Source of the DNA: Axinella damicornis
Taxonomy: Eukaryota; Porifera; Demospongiae; Axinellida; Axinellidae
Direction: 5' to 3'
Assembly: GCA_963931865.1 (NCBI GenBank)
Contig: OZ007514.1
Coordinates: forward strand, 7,170,646-7,234,645
Length of the DNA: 64,000 nt
Shown: positions 41,795 to 51,885 of the stretch, piece by piece
Layout: every line of letters starts with the position of its first letter
How positions within the stretch are numbered: position 1 is the stretch's first letter
Notes under the pieces: generated by a model
Databases searched by the model: none
Seen by the model: only the letters and a program-made list of their open reading frames with translations
What the model was told of the DNA's origin: nothing
Position numbers and translations under genes: made by a program

Positions 41795-41995
41795 GTAGTG
41801 TTCTCTATTTAGGGATGGCCAAGGAAATTTAGCCGCAGTGATGTATTAGCGGGACGATGACCAAAGAAGCTACAAATTAAACCCCAAATGTGCAGATGGA
41901 ATGATACTGGCTATCAGTTCACAAAAAATACTCACTGATCATGGCATACCTTAGAGTACGCGGGAGTTGAGAAACAAGTTGCTGAGGAAAAAGTT
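41795..41995. repeat. Dispersed repeat family C, copy 2
   Basis: Matches 33,665-33,900 closely from GTGTTCTCTATTTAGGGATG through GAGTACGCGGGAGT(T)GAG. The next 90 bp (about 42,010-42,095) resembles the inverted arm of the 34.7-kb element (ATGGCATT, TATCACTAAATCCTTT). Confidence 0.75.
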
Positions 41996-42239
41996 GTGGG
42001 TAGCTAGCTAATGGCATTTTCCACTCTCGTTTCTTCACTTTATCAAGAGGTGAAGTATGACAGACAGGCTATCACTAAATCCTTTGCTTTCCTGTAGTGC
42101 TGTTGACCTAATAGCACTGAACATCTTACTGCCGAGCACCTTAGCGTGAAGCAACTAAAGTGTCCACGTAGGCCATGATCTTAGCTAGCGTTTGTATAAA
42201 ATATAAATTTAGCTATGTGGCAATAGTTAGTCATGCTCA

Positions 42240-42490
42240 GGAACGCAATTACTGGTTAAGGTTAACGCAGCGCACTGGTACATCCTGGTTTGCATATGTT
42301 TAGTACTAGTGATGGACAACACTGCGGACAAATTGAATGAGTTGGAGGGGCCGTACTATGATAGCGGCACAGTGAGAGCCTTGCAAGAATTAGAAACAGA
42401 GTGCAAATTCTATGAGATCATGGCCTACACAGAATTTCCTGTAAAGCACTTACATCAGCGAACTTTACAGGTGGCTTACTACATGAGGCC
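42240..42490 (+). other. Segment paralogous to 46.0-46.25 kb; possible exon
   Basis: The block from AGGAACGCAATTACTGG through CTGGTACATCCTGG to the open frame starting MDNTADKLNELEGPYY corresponds to 46,010-46,250 (GATGGTACATCCTGG, VDTADGLGKL). It lies at about the same distance downstream of its death-domain exon in both places, so the two loci are a segmental duplication. Whether the open frame is translated is unknown. AGGCCTTGCTTACTACATG units repeat at 42,485-42,540. Confidence 0.45.
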
Positions 42491-42601
42491 TTGCTTACTA
42501 CATGAGACCTTGCTTACTACATGAGGCCTTGCTTACTTAGCAAAGTGTTGCAGTTTGTAGCTGACTACTTGACTGTATAAGCATGCATCTCATAGCCTAT
42601 A

Positions 42602-42759
42602 GCCTCGTTCCCAGGCCTACCCCGTTTTTTCTGTTCTTCGGTTTGTGTTGACAATACACGGATGCGGAAGGGCAGTGCAAAAATGCCTTTCCGCATCCGT
42701 GTATTATTGTCGACGCAAACCGAAGAACAGAAAAAATGGTGTAGGCCTGGGAACGAGGC
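42602..42759. mobile_element. GCCTCG palindromic MITE, 158 bp
   Basis: GCCTCGTTCCCAGGCCTAC continues through TTCTGTTCTTCGGTTTG and GGATGCGGAAGG and is mirrored on the right, with a short GCAGTGCAAAAATG centre and TA on both sides. Confidence 0.88.
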
Positions 42760-43249
42760 TACTCACAGCTAGTTAGTAGATATAGCTCTTGCAGCACTTA
42801 TCAGCTAGTAATGCAGTAATTACTTTGGTTCCAACAGTCTGAGTACTGTACATGCAGCAGCTGCCCATTCATTTGTTGTGAAGTTTGCTTTAGTGCTAAT
42901 CAGAGTCTAGCAAGTTTCAGTAGCAGTGAGTAGCTCTAGACTTCCTTTTAGTTTTGTTATGGTTAGTTGGGGCGAGCCTGAGCGAGCCCCACATAGACGA
43001 GTTTGCTGTGAATTTTCCATATATTTATTTATTTCTTTATATCTATCTATCGTACGTCGTGCCGTAAATCACTTCCTGCTCGTATTTTGCGTGTCATTGC
43101 GTCATGCGTTAATTCAAACCACAAGCGAACTCACCATTCAACGACTGAGACACGAACTGAACGGTCTACCTCAACAAGGATGGAGACTATAGCGCGCGGT
43201 GAGGAGCTAAAGCATTTCATGAAGACGGGGAGAGTGCTTCAAGCGATCT

Positions 43250-44065
43250 CGCTCATGTCCTGCATGCAGGACATGAGTTCTTCATTCGCTTGTCCTTTTC
43301 CATGGGAGTGAGAGAGAAGTATTTAGCATTGCTACTGGCAGAAGTTCTGCTATCTGACACAGAGCTTTGGCGTGCATGGCATACACGTAGTGTGGCTCGG
43401 TAGTGCTGGCAGGTGTTGCAACGCTGAATCTGTGGTTGGCGTACATATAATAGCTCACAGTTACCGTACAAGGATACTCGTTTCTGTCACAATCTACAGT
43501 TCTCGAGCTATCAATGGAAGCAACCATCTCCCCGTTTCCTCATTCACCCTTCATCACGCCACCCCTCTTCTGGCATATCTGGACAATATCACCATCTGGG
43601 TTTCCGGGACATACCTCAGCATTATCGATACGATCCAGCAGCTGCAACACCATACTAGGACTGGGGGTAGTTGATGCTTGGGGAAGGACTTGAGATGAGT
43701 GTGGCACTGGTTTCTGTTCGAAGTAGCTATACACTCGACGTGAGGTCAGAACGGACTATCACGGTAGAGCGAACTTCAATAATGCCATTCTCATTCGGGA
43801 GGAGCTTGGTGTACTGGACTTCATCTAGGTGAGAAGAGACCTGCCAGTGCGGAGGAAGGATTAATGCACTGGAGGGTCGTTCATGTACGAGGTTCATCCT
43901 GTCACTAAGGAAGGTACTGGTGGTGTTTGTGTTCTGCTTATCCTTCATCTGTCTCTCCTTGTTTTCTTGTGCTCTCAACCTGAACTCATTGTTCCTCCTC
44001 TTAAAATGTGAACGAGCTCCCGTCTTCCTTTGCTTGTGCCCGCTATATCCTCTTTGGTTGTTCAT
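43250..44065 (-). pseudogene. Decayed Cys-rich transposon-associated-type protein
   Basis: On the minus strand from an ATG at 44,065, the frame encodes a basic start (MNNQRGYSGHKQRKTGARSH). It continues after a frameshift near 43,735 (LQLLDRIDNAEVCPGNPDGD), passes a stop at 43,540-43,542, and shifts again near 43,471 to RCNTCQHYRATLRVCHAR and SSNAKYFSLTPMEKDKRM. The C-x-x-C followed by YR-x-TL and an S-x-x-x-YF-x-L-x-x-x-EK tail matches an abundant uncharacterised protein type in cnidarians and sponges, usually linked to transposons. Identification is by recollected pattern only. Confidence 0.45.
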
Positions 44066-44149
44066 CTAAAGTGAATAGATTATACATAGTAATGGTATTG
44101 GATATGATAATGAAGTATGTAAGGTACATGTAAGAGTAACCTGAGAAAT

Positions 44150-44500
44150 AGACTCAGGACATTACTGTGAACTACAGTGCGATATTCTCAACTTCACAGC
44201 CCCACTACTGCCTACACCTTTACATAATCTAAAGGATCAGTTGGGAATCTACAGACCCCATTCATGCAGTTTTTAAGCCCCTCAACACAAGAATTTTATT
44301 AGAAATCAGACACAAAGTCAGGACAACCATGCACTACAGTGTGATATTTGCACTTTCCACAATTTCACAGCCTCACTACTGCCTACACCTTTACCAAATG
44401 ACATTTTAAAGGATCAGTTGTGAAGCTACAGACCTCATTCATACAGTTTTTAAGCCCCTCAACACAAGAGTCCTATTAGAAATCAGACACAATGTCACTG
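44150..44500. repeat. Tandem duplication, about 175-bp unit
   Basis: Two adjacent copies share CTACAGTG(C/T)GATATT, CACTACTGCCTACACCTTTAC, AAAGGATCAGTTG and TTTTTAAGCCCCTCAACACA. Confidence 0.9.
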
Positions 44501-44798
44501 ATTCATCATCCTTTTCACCTTCATGTGTTTCAGTGAATATTCACAACAACTTACCACCTACTAACGTCTCTAGTCCTGTATTCGATTCTCCACTTCCCAG
44601 CGCTCCTCAAGTTACACTCTCAAACTCATCCAATCTTACGAGAACAGCAAAATCAACAAATGCACGTGGGTCATTGCAGTGATAGGGTTAAGTATGGTCC
44701 AGATATGTCTCCGTATACTGTACTGTTTCATATCCACGTCCGTACTATATCATCTATGGTTTAACCAACTACACGTTCAACGCTTGGTATAACAGTCG

Positions 44799-44828
44799 CC
44801 CCCCCCCCCCCCCCCCCCCCCCCCCCCC
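44799..44828. repeat. C30 homopolymer
   Basis: An uninterrupted run of 30 C. Confidence 0.9.
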
Positions 44829-44963
44829 TTGCTAGCAAAATACGTGTGGCAAGTTACCTCATACCTTTGCTCTTCTTGCTCTTCTTGCTGTTCTGAGCCC
44901 ACGTTCAATTAAGTCCTTCCTACTACCTTTCTACCCTCGACGTCACCCATATGAGGAAACATA

Positions 44964-45022
44964 CCAGGCCCTCCGCGTTCTTTCGTGCAACCGAAAGCGG
45001 CGTGTGGGCCTGGGAACGAGGC
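44964..45022. mobile_element. Half-degenerate GCCTCG MITE
   Basis: The right end GGGCCTGGGAACGAGGC plus TA is intact. The left end retains only CCAGGCCC, with the terminal GCCTCGTTC lost. The centre holds an inverted CTTTCGTGCAACCGAAAG. Confidence 0.6.
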
Positions 45023-45540
45023 TAGTCAGATGTCACTGAACATTGTACACCATAATTAAGGTACATGTACATTTCATGATCAAAGGCAATACTGTCAGGG
45101 TAAACCATGGACCCCCCTAGCTGATGCAATCTTGCGAGTGCATCCAGGATACCAAGTGAGGAAAAGTAACTTTTCGAGTTGCAGTTAATCAGCCCAGTGT
45201 GTAGATTCGTACTAGTCTACGGATACTTGGCCGGACTGTCACAAATGCAACAATTTAGTAATAATTATTGCTGTTCCCCCTCAAACCACCTGTCACCCAT
45301 GCATTGTGTTGCTTGTACTGGTATTGTGGACGTGAACACAATGACACTTCCTGAACTGACTTTGTTTATTGTTAGTTAGTTAAAGTTAAATTGATTTTAT
45401 CCAGTGGAACATGGAAAGGGTTACACAGGAGGTCATGGACCTATCTAAGGTGATGGGACAGTATAGCCATGGCAGAGCTTTGTTGAGTAGCTAGGACACA
45501 ATGTCATGCATTATATCTTCCCCATGTTGTCTCCCCACCC

Positions 45541-45806
45541 AGCTGACCCGACCCTCACCACTGACAAGCTCATGGAGGTAGTGAAGGAAGTAGAGGACCA
45601 CTGATGGGGTTTATTTTCCAGGCTTGATATGGGATCGACTAAGCTGACAAGTATCATGGACAAAATCATCTGCGGATGGATGCTGTGGTGGACTACTACC
45701 TGAAATACCACCCCACCCCCTCTTGGAGGGACGTGGCTGTGGCACTACAGGACATGGAACCATACAAGGATTGAGGCGGATTCAATCACTGCTAAATATG
45801 TCAGAG
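45541..45806 (+). pseudogene. Decayed death-domain exon
   Basis: This exon-length stretch keeps a CCACCCAG acceptor and an AG|GTACAT donor. It encodes DPTLTTDKLMEVVKEVEDH followed by TGA where a Trp codon is expected, then FSRLDMGSTKL, a frameshift, DYYLKYHPTPSWRDVAVAL, and a second frameshift before the end. It is homologous to the intact exon at 41,464 (P-TLT-x-(E/D)K-x-MEV). Together with the matching downstream segments it marks a duplicated, inactivated copy. Confidence 0.6.
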
Positions 45807-46009
45807 GTACATATTGATGTGATGGAATCACGTGACATGTTTGCCTTTGAAATTAAATAGTTGATGGCCAACTGCCAAATTTTATTATTAAATAATGGGG
45901 TCCTACGTTACTCATTTCCGAGCATGTTAGCACGAGACATCTATTCCAACTATGTAGGCTGCGATCTCAGCTAGGGTTTATATTATAATTAATAGTTAGT
46001 TACAAGTAG

Positions 46010-46254
46010 GAATGCCATTATCAGTTGTATACTAATAGTAAACACACGTGCGATGGTACATCCTGGTCAACTGGTCGATGTCTATGTGCGTTTTAGCAGT
46101 TGACACCGCTGACGGGCTGGGCAAGTTGGTGCAGCACAGTCAGCCGCTAGAGTTCGTCATTGGATACAGTGAGCTAACCACACCATTGGTTTCAGCGCTT
46201 GGGGATGCATGCACTACTTCTTCTGACATTTCGCTTGAAATCTTCAGCTTCTGA
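46010..46254 (+). other. Paralogous segment downstream of the decayed death-domain exon
   Basis: Matches 42,240-42,480 at low identity, including GTACATCCTGG and the VDTADGLGKL frame. It runs open to a stop at about 46,252. Exon status is uncertain. Confidence 0.4.
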
Positions 46255-46385
46255 CTACACATGGCTCACCTAGCTACTACATGAGGCCGCACCTATTACT
46301 TATGCTAACGTACGTGGGTCACACCTACGTTGGCATATGCATATTCCTTGTTACAATAGCACTCATCAGAGAACCAGGAGCACTA

Positions 46386-46434
46386 GTCTTGTTCCCAGAC
46401 CCTCAATATGCGTGGAAGGGTCTGTGCACAGGAC
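46386..46434. mobile_element. GTCTTG palindromic MITE, 49 bp
   Basis: GTCTTGTTCCCAGACCCT is inverted against AGGGTCTGTGCACAGGAC and flanked by TA. A second small palindrome (CAGGAGCACATAATG, inverted as CATTATGCGCTCCTG) follows directly at 46,437-46,471. Confidence 0.75.
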
Positions 46435-46609
46435 TACAGGAGCACATAATGTACGTCATTATGCGCTCCTGTGGGAACCAAGTAACCCCTGCCAGTCATT
46501 ATCTTGTGATCATCATGACAAGTGGAACTACAATGCCAATGCAGTTGCTGGACAACTGCGATACTCGTAATATGCCAGCCACAAAATAATGCAACACTCT
46601 CTGTATCTA

Positions 46610-46960
46610 ATTACCCCGTGCGCATGTGCAGCAGGGGTAGAGTGATCGGTTTGTCTGTCAGTCTGTCTGTCTGTCCAAGCAGGTTGAGCAGTGAGGTCAT
46701 TGTTGAAGGCTTAGTTCACAATGGAATTCTCAGAATTCAGAAAATACTAGCGTCTACATAACTCCCAGACCAGAGATCCACTCGAGAGACTGAGAAAAGT
46801 TTCATGAATGTCGATTAGCCCTGTTCCAATGTATACAAATTGACCACACCCAGTTTCTAACATTACTGCCACAACTTACGGTATCAGCTATCTCATCATG
46901 CATGCTGTATTACAAATCAGCAGTAAGCTATAGCAAAAGTAGCGCACGGGGTGCGTACGT
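46610..46960 (-). repeat. Inverted partner of the 6.98-7.31 kb repeat
   Basis: The CTGTCTGTCTGTC run, TTGAAGGCTTAGTTCA, ATTAGCCCTGTT and TTGACCACACCCAGTTTCTAAC blocks match the reverse complement of the 7-kb copy. Confidence 0.7.
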
Positions 46961-47205
46961 ACTCTGCTGAGCACCTCTAGTTTGCATGGGCTGACTGTAA
47001 TTGCATTGTTCCAGCTGACACACCAGTAGTGTAATCTTCCTCTCCACTGCCAAGGGAGGGGTCTTAGCTAGTGCAGTGGCATAGTCACTCAGACATACCA
47101 ACCACTTTGTGATAAAATCACCAAAATTAATACATAATTATATAGATTGATAATATACAGTGTTTTTTCAGAAGTTGTGCCTGTTTCAGCCATGGTAGCC
47201 GGTTT

Positions 47206-47285
47206 CCGAATGGCACGGCTCAGTGGTAAGAGTATCTGGCAATGAGGAGGGCATGAGTTTGAGTCCCAGTTGAGTGCCAAAAGTT
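47206..47285 (+). mobile_element. tRNA-derived SINE-like fragment
   Basis: TGGCACGGCTCAGTGGTAAG resembles a tRNA acceptor stem plus A box. GAGTTTGAGTCCC is a B box about 35 bases later. The ends TGGCAC and GTGCCA can pair. No consistent anticodon arm forms, so it is a tRNA-derived repeat and not a tRNA gene. Confidence 0.6.
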
Positions 47286-47619
47286 TTATCTGGTCACTTC
47301 TGTTTTCTCTCAGCAACAGGATAAATCATAATTGATGTTTGAGTCCACACAATGTGTGGAACCTGGTTTACATCAAACCAAGAGGCTGATACTATAGGTA
47401 TCCAATTACCTGTAGAGTGCCCGCCTGTGGTTTGTATAGTGACTGCAGACAAAACAGTGTATGAATTTACTAGCACAACCTTCGACTTCTAAAGCAACTT
47501 AAATACCACATAACAAATTAGTGATGACATGTAGGCCTAACCCACCACTTTGAACTGGATTACTACATCATGAGCTTGTAATACTTGTGTGTACTCTATG
47601 GTATCATATGAAGCTGATA

Positions 47620-49581
47620 CACACTTCCACCATACAGCGAGTGAGAAGTCCAAGAGCTGTTTGATGAGGCAATTTAATGACACATGGATACGTGGAGGCA
47701 AGGGACATTAAAACGCTCATTCTGGGAGCAGCAGGAACAGAAAAGAGTCACCTATCGCGTTAATTATGTAGCCGTAGCACACTGTGTGCTACAAGACCAG
47801 TTAGAGCCGTATTGAGGACTAGGACTGAGAAAAGTGTTGTCCGAGTAACCCATGATCAACTTGCGCAGACTATTGCCGACACATCAACAATGCTTCCATC
47901 AAAGCTTTTGCCTGCTGTGAAAAACCCAGCTGGTTCTTCCAGCACGCCCACAGTAGCAAGTACCTCAAAACCACAAACTGGCCATCCAGAGCACACGATA
48001 TAATCCTCTATCACCCATGAAACTCTGTCCTCAGTCTCTACTTCTGCCAAAGATGAGCTACTTCGACGCATCGAGGTGTCACCACATGCATATGCAAAGA
48101 AGGCCTCCAAGAGGGATGAGTAATTGACATAGGTGGACAGCCTCAGTTTCATGAGGTACTCCCCATATTCATGCAAGATACTTGGCCACTATGTTTGTAA
48201 TTAGGCTCAATGCAAGTCTCAGTGACCACACACTGATTGAGTATTTCGATGACAATGGCGAGCACGTTGGCATCCCACATTATTCAGCTTACACCAATGA
48301 ACAGATTCTGAGACACTGCATGAGGGTAATGCAGTCACAGGCATCCCAGTCTGAGGAGGGCCTCTGTCCCAATGCAATCTTCATTGGGACCCACAAGGAT
48401 CTGGAGGACCAGTGCCCAGAATCAAGAGAGCAGAAAAATCAGAAGATTTGAGATATGCTCCTTCCTGCAATTAAGAATGACATCATCTACTGTGGTGAAG
48501 GGTTAAAGGAGCTCATATTTCATTGAATGCCAAACACCCTGTGCCTCAGGAACGAGAATTTGCCGCAGAAATCAGAAGAGTGATAGTGGAAAGATTGCGT
48601 GTGAAACCAATGTAAATCCCACTTCGATGGTAGCTATGCCCTCGAGCACAAGAATTTCACTTCGATGAGGAGTCATTTGAAGAAACTCTGCATTACCTTG
48701 TATTCTCTTCTACTACAAGGACGTGCTTCCCGACATAATCTTTTGTGACTCCCAGGTGCTCCTTGACAAGATGAATTAGTAGAGCACATCCACAGGTTGA
48801 AAACAGATCCAAGTCAACACAAAGGTAAGCTCCTTCAATTTCGTGATCAGGGAATTGTGACCTTAGAACTCCTTAGCAAGCCGGAGTTTACGAAACATTT
48901 ATGTTCCAGGCCTTTTTGGTGCTATCCAGCTGCTGAAGCTTTTCACGAAGCTCCTCATAGTGTCCCAGATCACCGACGAGGAGTACCTCATACCCTGTCT
49001 CTTACCGGTGACAGAGGACCCCTCTCTTTTCTCTCCAAGTAGCAGTGTCCCTTCCCTGCTGTTTTACCTTCCCCACAGTCCTCTAGTTGGAGTGTTCTGT
49101 GGTCTAGCAGCGTACCTTCTTTCCTGGGCCAAATGGAAGCTGCTCTTTGATGCTAGCAGTCAATGTCCAGCCAAAGTTGGCCGAAACACGATTGAGTTTG
49201 AAGTCCCAGGAGATCGTCCTGGAAGAATCACGCTCACCGATTTATTCTCAACCTACTTCCAAGTGAGTATTCAACTTCCTGCAGCCATTGCTTCAGAGCT
49301 GTCTCCAGAAGTTTTGTCCACAAATTCGGGAAACAATCCTTGCAGGCTTGCACAGTGCATCGCGCAATCTCAACTACAACAATTCTGTGCCTCAAGATGC
49401 CTTCTTCTGTTCAGGTGATCAATTATTACTTCAGACACTGATGCACCCATTCCACGCATGCACGTTGTCACAGTTGAAAGCAACAGTAGGTGGGTGACTT
49501 GCACCGTGAATCGAGCTGAGGTCTGCAGCAGACTGACAGAGCAGCACCTGGTGTGGTTCCCTCAGACTTCTGGTGCAGTTG
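47620..49581 (+). pseudogene. Roc/COR-like GTPase large exon, broken
   Basis: The exon encodes a Ras-of-complex-like GTPase followed by a COR-like region. Visible parts: a P-loop region LILGAAGTEKSHL at 47,716-47,754, where Glu replaces the Gly of G-K-S; LIEYFDDNGEHVG and SAYTNEQILRHC; a base-recognition-type FIGTHKDLEDQCPESR at about 48,380-48,430; LPAIKNDIIYCGEGLKELIF; and LLQFRDQGIVTLELLS. A hydrophobic region follows (LVGVFCGLAAYLLSWAKWKL), then VWFPQTSGAV at the donor G|GTACGT. Many stops and frameshifts interrupt it between 47,755 and 49,450, so this exon cannot encode a full GTPase. Upstream exons were not identified. Confidence 0.65.
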
Positions 49582-49724
49582 GTACGTATTATGGTGATGA
49601 GATTTGAGTACATGGTCATCATGTGACTGACTATGGGATAGTGTGGTTGTGAGATTCATCTCATTGTTTTTGCTTATGTCTTTGTCTGAACACACTTCTC
49701 CTCTCTTTGTCTACACCTCTATAG

Positions 49725-49784
49725 AAAAACTGTCTGAGCTGAAGCTTTCACCATTTGCTGTGAAGGACACGATTGGCATCCTCA
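49725..49784 (+). CDS. Roc/COR-death gene, linker exon 1
   Basis: A 60-nt exon between CTCTATAG and CTCA|GTAAGT, phase 1 at both ends. It encodes KLSELKLSPFAVKDTIGILS. It joins in frame to the preceding large exon and the following exon. No domain; probably an interdomain linker. Confidence 0.55.
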
Positions 49785-49882
49785 GTAAGTTATGTATTAA
49801 GATGCACCTTGATGTGCAAGCAACGTTAGGTATTAACTGCATCAGAACTAATGGTGTGTATTGTTATTTACATATTCCACAG

Positions 49883-49960
49883 GTACACCTCCCTCAGATG
49901 TAGCAGGCCGTCCGTCTCCCAAGGTCTGCAGTCCCGGTGCATCTGGAACCATCACTGCTG
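49883..49960 (+). CDS. Roc/COR-death gene, linker exon 2
   Basis: A 78-nt exon between TTCCACAG and GCTG|GTATGC, phase 1 at both ends. It encodes a Pro/Ser/Gly-rich linker, TPPSDVAGRPSPKVCSPGAS and on. It leads into the death-domain exon. Confidence 0.55.
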
Positions 49961-50635
49961 GTATGCATGATCAAGATGCTAGCTATAACCATTCATGTGG
50001 AATTGCTGTTTGTAGTTTATTTTTCATGTCTGCTAGAAGCACACAAGTAGTGTACAACAAAGGAATTCCCAATAGTATACTATTACAGTAGCCTCCGGCC
50101 CAGGGTCTGTCCTCAATCATTGGAAGGGGGCTGGTAATTTTCGTGAGAAGAGCTGTCAGCTGCCATGGTACATCGTCCTTCATGTGATCTAATGAACGAC
50201 ACTCCCACTTTGGTAATGAAGGTCATGTGAATTGATAGTTTGCCCATTATTATTCGTGGGTTAGCATACGGAAGCAAAGGCATATGCCTACAATATAGCT
50301 GTGATTTCATTGTGCAATCAATTGGTGCTGCCAGATTTAGATTCCAGTTTTTTCTTGCAATAATTGTTACCAAGCTCTCTTCTCCCACCATCTTTTGAGG
50401 AGGGTCTGAGACTAGGGGTGAGAAGGGAATCAACCCACAAGAATGTGATATGTATGCTCTAATGTGAAAGTAGCTCACAAGCTATATGTATACACACTTC
50501 CTGATACACATACATAGCTGCAACTACAGGTGGTTTCAATAACAAATGGCTCCTGTCCAAGCATGATTGTGTCTCTCTGGGTGCTTTCCTTGTAATGATC
50601 AGGTTGTATTCTCTATGGCTCATCATCCCATCCAG

Positions 50636-50916
50636 ACATTGGTGACCTGATAGACATCGGTGACTACCTAGTGAACCTGAAGAGGGATCAGATCTTTAGA
50701 CTAGGACTGGTGTTGGGACTCCTTGCAGTTCCCACTCTGGATATCATAAAAGACTCGCCTACATTGAACATTCCACTGACTGCATGGTTGCAAGGGCAGG
50801 ACGATGTTGGCAGGAGGGGAGGCCACACATGGGGAGCTTTGGTGAAAGGACTCTGGCACCCGTCAGTGGCCCAGAATGAGACTGCGGACAAAATTCAGAG
50901 TGAGAAGTGGCACTGA
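50636..50916 (+). CDS. Roc/COR-death gene, terminal death-domain exon
   Basis: This exon follows CATCCAG (phase 1) and is open to TGA at 50,914-50,916. It encodes a complete death-domain-like sequence: IGDYLVNLKRDQIFRLGLVL, LGLLAVPTLDIIKDS, PLTAWLQGQDDV, HTWGALVKGLWHPSV and AQNETADKIQSEK. The order (LG-x-x-LGL, a WL-x-G-x-D helix, TW-x-x-LV-x-x-L, Q-x-x-x-A-x-x-I) is that of metazoan death domains at the C-terminus of Roc/COR-like or NLR-like sensors. It is intact even though the upstream large exon is broken. Confidence 0.65.
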
Positions 50917-51154
50917 ATCAGAATTGTAAAGATTTGGTTTTGTGCTATAGAAAATCCATCATTCTGATTTAATGACTTCAAATTGCCATCCATGTATGAT
51001 ATCACTTTAATTTCTGATGTACCACAGAGATGATTACTATGCACATTACAAGTGAATTTCATAAATAGACGTCCATTTACAACATTTCACACTATTTCAC
51101 AACCAATAAAGTGTTTTTGTAGCAGTGTTCATACTTGTATATGCACCATTTCTG

Positions 51155-51490
51155 ACTATAATGCCAATGTTCAATATGATTGCATAAAGGTTTCTTCATG
51201 ACATGTTGTACGTAGTGATTGGTCACAGTATAGCTAATGTATTATTGTCCATGCAGACGTAGTTCTGACAGGAGGGGTAATGAGAGGAGTATTCTGGGAC
51301 GTCCTCACACCCAGTGCCGCATGTCATGTGCTGTGTACAGGAAGAAAGAAGGGAATGACTTTATACACAAGGAGTGGAACACATGTTACAGAACACCCAA
51401 ACACACCCATGAGAGGTCAATTCCCGGCTAGCTACACATGCAGTGGGTCAGTACTGAAACTGAATATCAGATCTGGTGGGACCTCAACAC
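51155..51490 (+). CDS. Exon-like frame in dispersed repeat, intact copy
   Basis: After the acceptor-like CCATGCAG at about 51,250, a phase-1 frame stays open: DVVLTGGVMRGVFWDVLTPS, then AACHVLCTGRKKGMTLYTRS, ending in a SYTCSGSVLKLN stretch. Two early Cys plus an SYTC motif are loosely Ig-like. A near-identical but frameshifted copy sits at 25,769, just past the receptor gene. It could be an exon of an unrecognised extracellular protein or a mobile sequence with chance coding. Confidence 0.35.
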
Positions 51491-51640
51491 TGCACTGACA
51501 GCTTCTGGTGCAGCTGTGCATGCACTGATAGCTTCTGGTGCAGCTGTGCATGCACTGATAGCTTCTGGTGCAGCTGTGCATGCACTGATAGCTTCTGGTG
51601 CAGCTGTGCATGCACTGATAGCTTCTGGTGCAGCTGTGCA
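51491..51640. repeat. Minisatellite, 5 x 30 bp
   Basis: Five nearly identical units of TGCACTGATAGCTTCTGGTG plus CAGCTGTGCA. A period divisible by 3 leaves open frames with 10-residue repeats on both strands, which are not taken as genes. Confidence 0.95.
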
Positions 51641-51707
51641 CCAGCTAATATGTTGTGCACTGATAATATTTCCAGCTGATAATACTGTCAGCATTTACAC
51701 ACAGTCT

Positions 51708-51885
51708 GTCCCTGTCCCATGCTGATTAGAGGTGAACAAGCTTGTCCCTGTCCCGTGCAGATTAGAAGTGAACAAGTTTGTCCCTAGGGGCCCCATGCAG
51801 ATAAAGAGGTGAACAAGCTTGTCCCTAGGGGCCCCATGCAGATAAAGAGGTGAGCAAGCTTGTCCCTGTCCCATGCAGATTAGAG
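51708..51885. repeat. Minisatellite, about 4-5 units of 36-45 bp
   Basis: Units contain CTTGTCCCT(G/A), CCATGCAGAT(T/A)A(G/A)AG and GTGAACAAG. Two inner units carry AGGGGCCCCATGCAG. Confidence 0.85.

Noticed and set aside
47206..47285. Functional tRNA gene
   Set aside because: Acceptor ends pair and A/B boxes exist, but no proper anticodon stem-loop can be formed.
51494..51640. CRISPR-like array of 30-bp repeats
   Set aside because: The units are contiguous with no spacers and the genome is eukaryotic, so it is a minisatellite.
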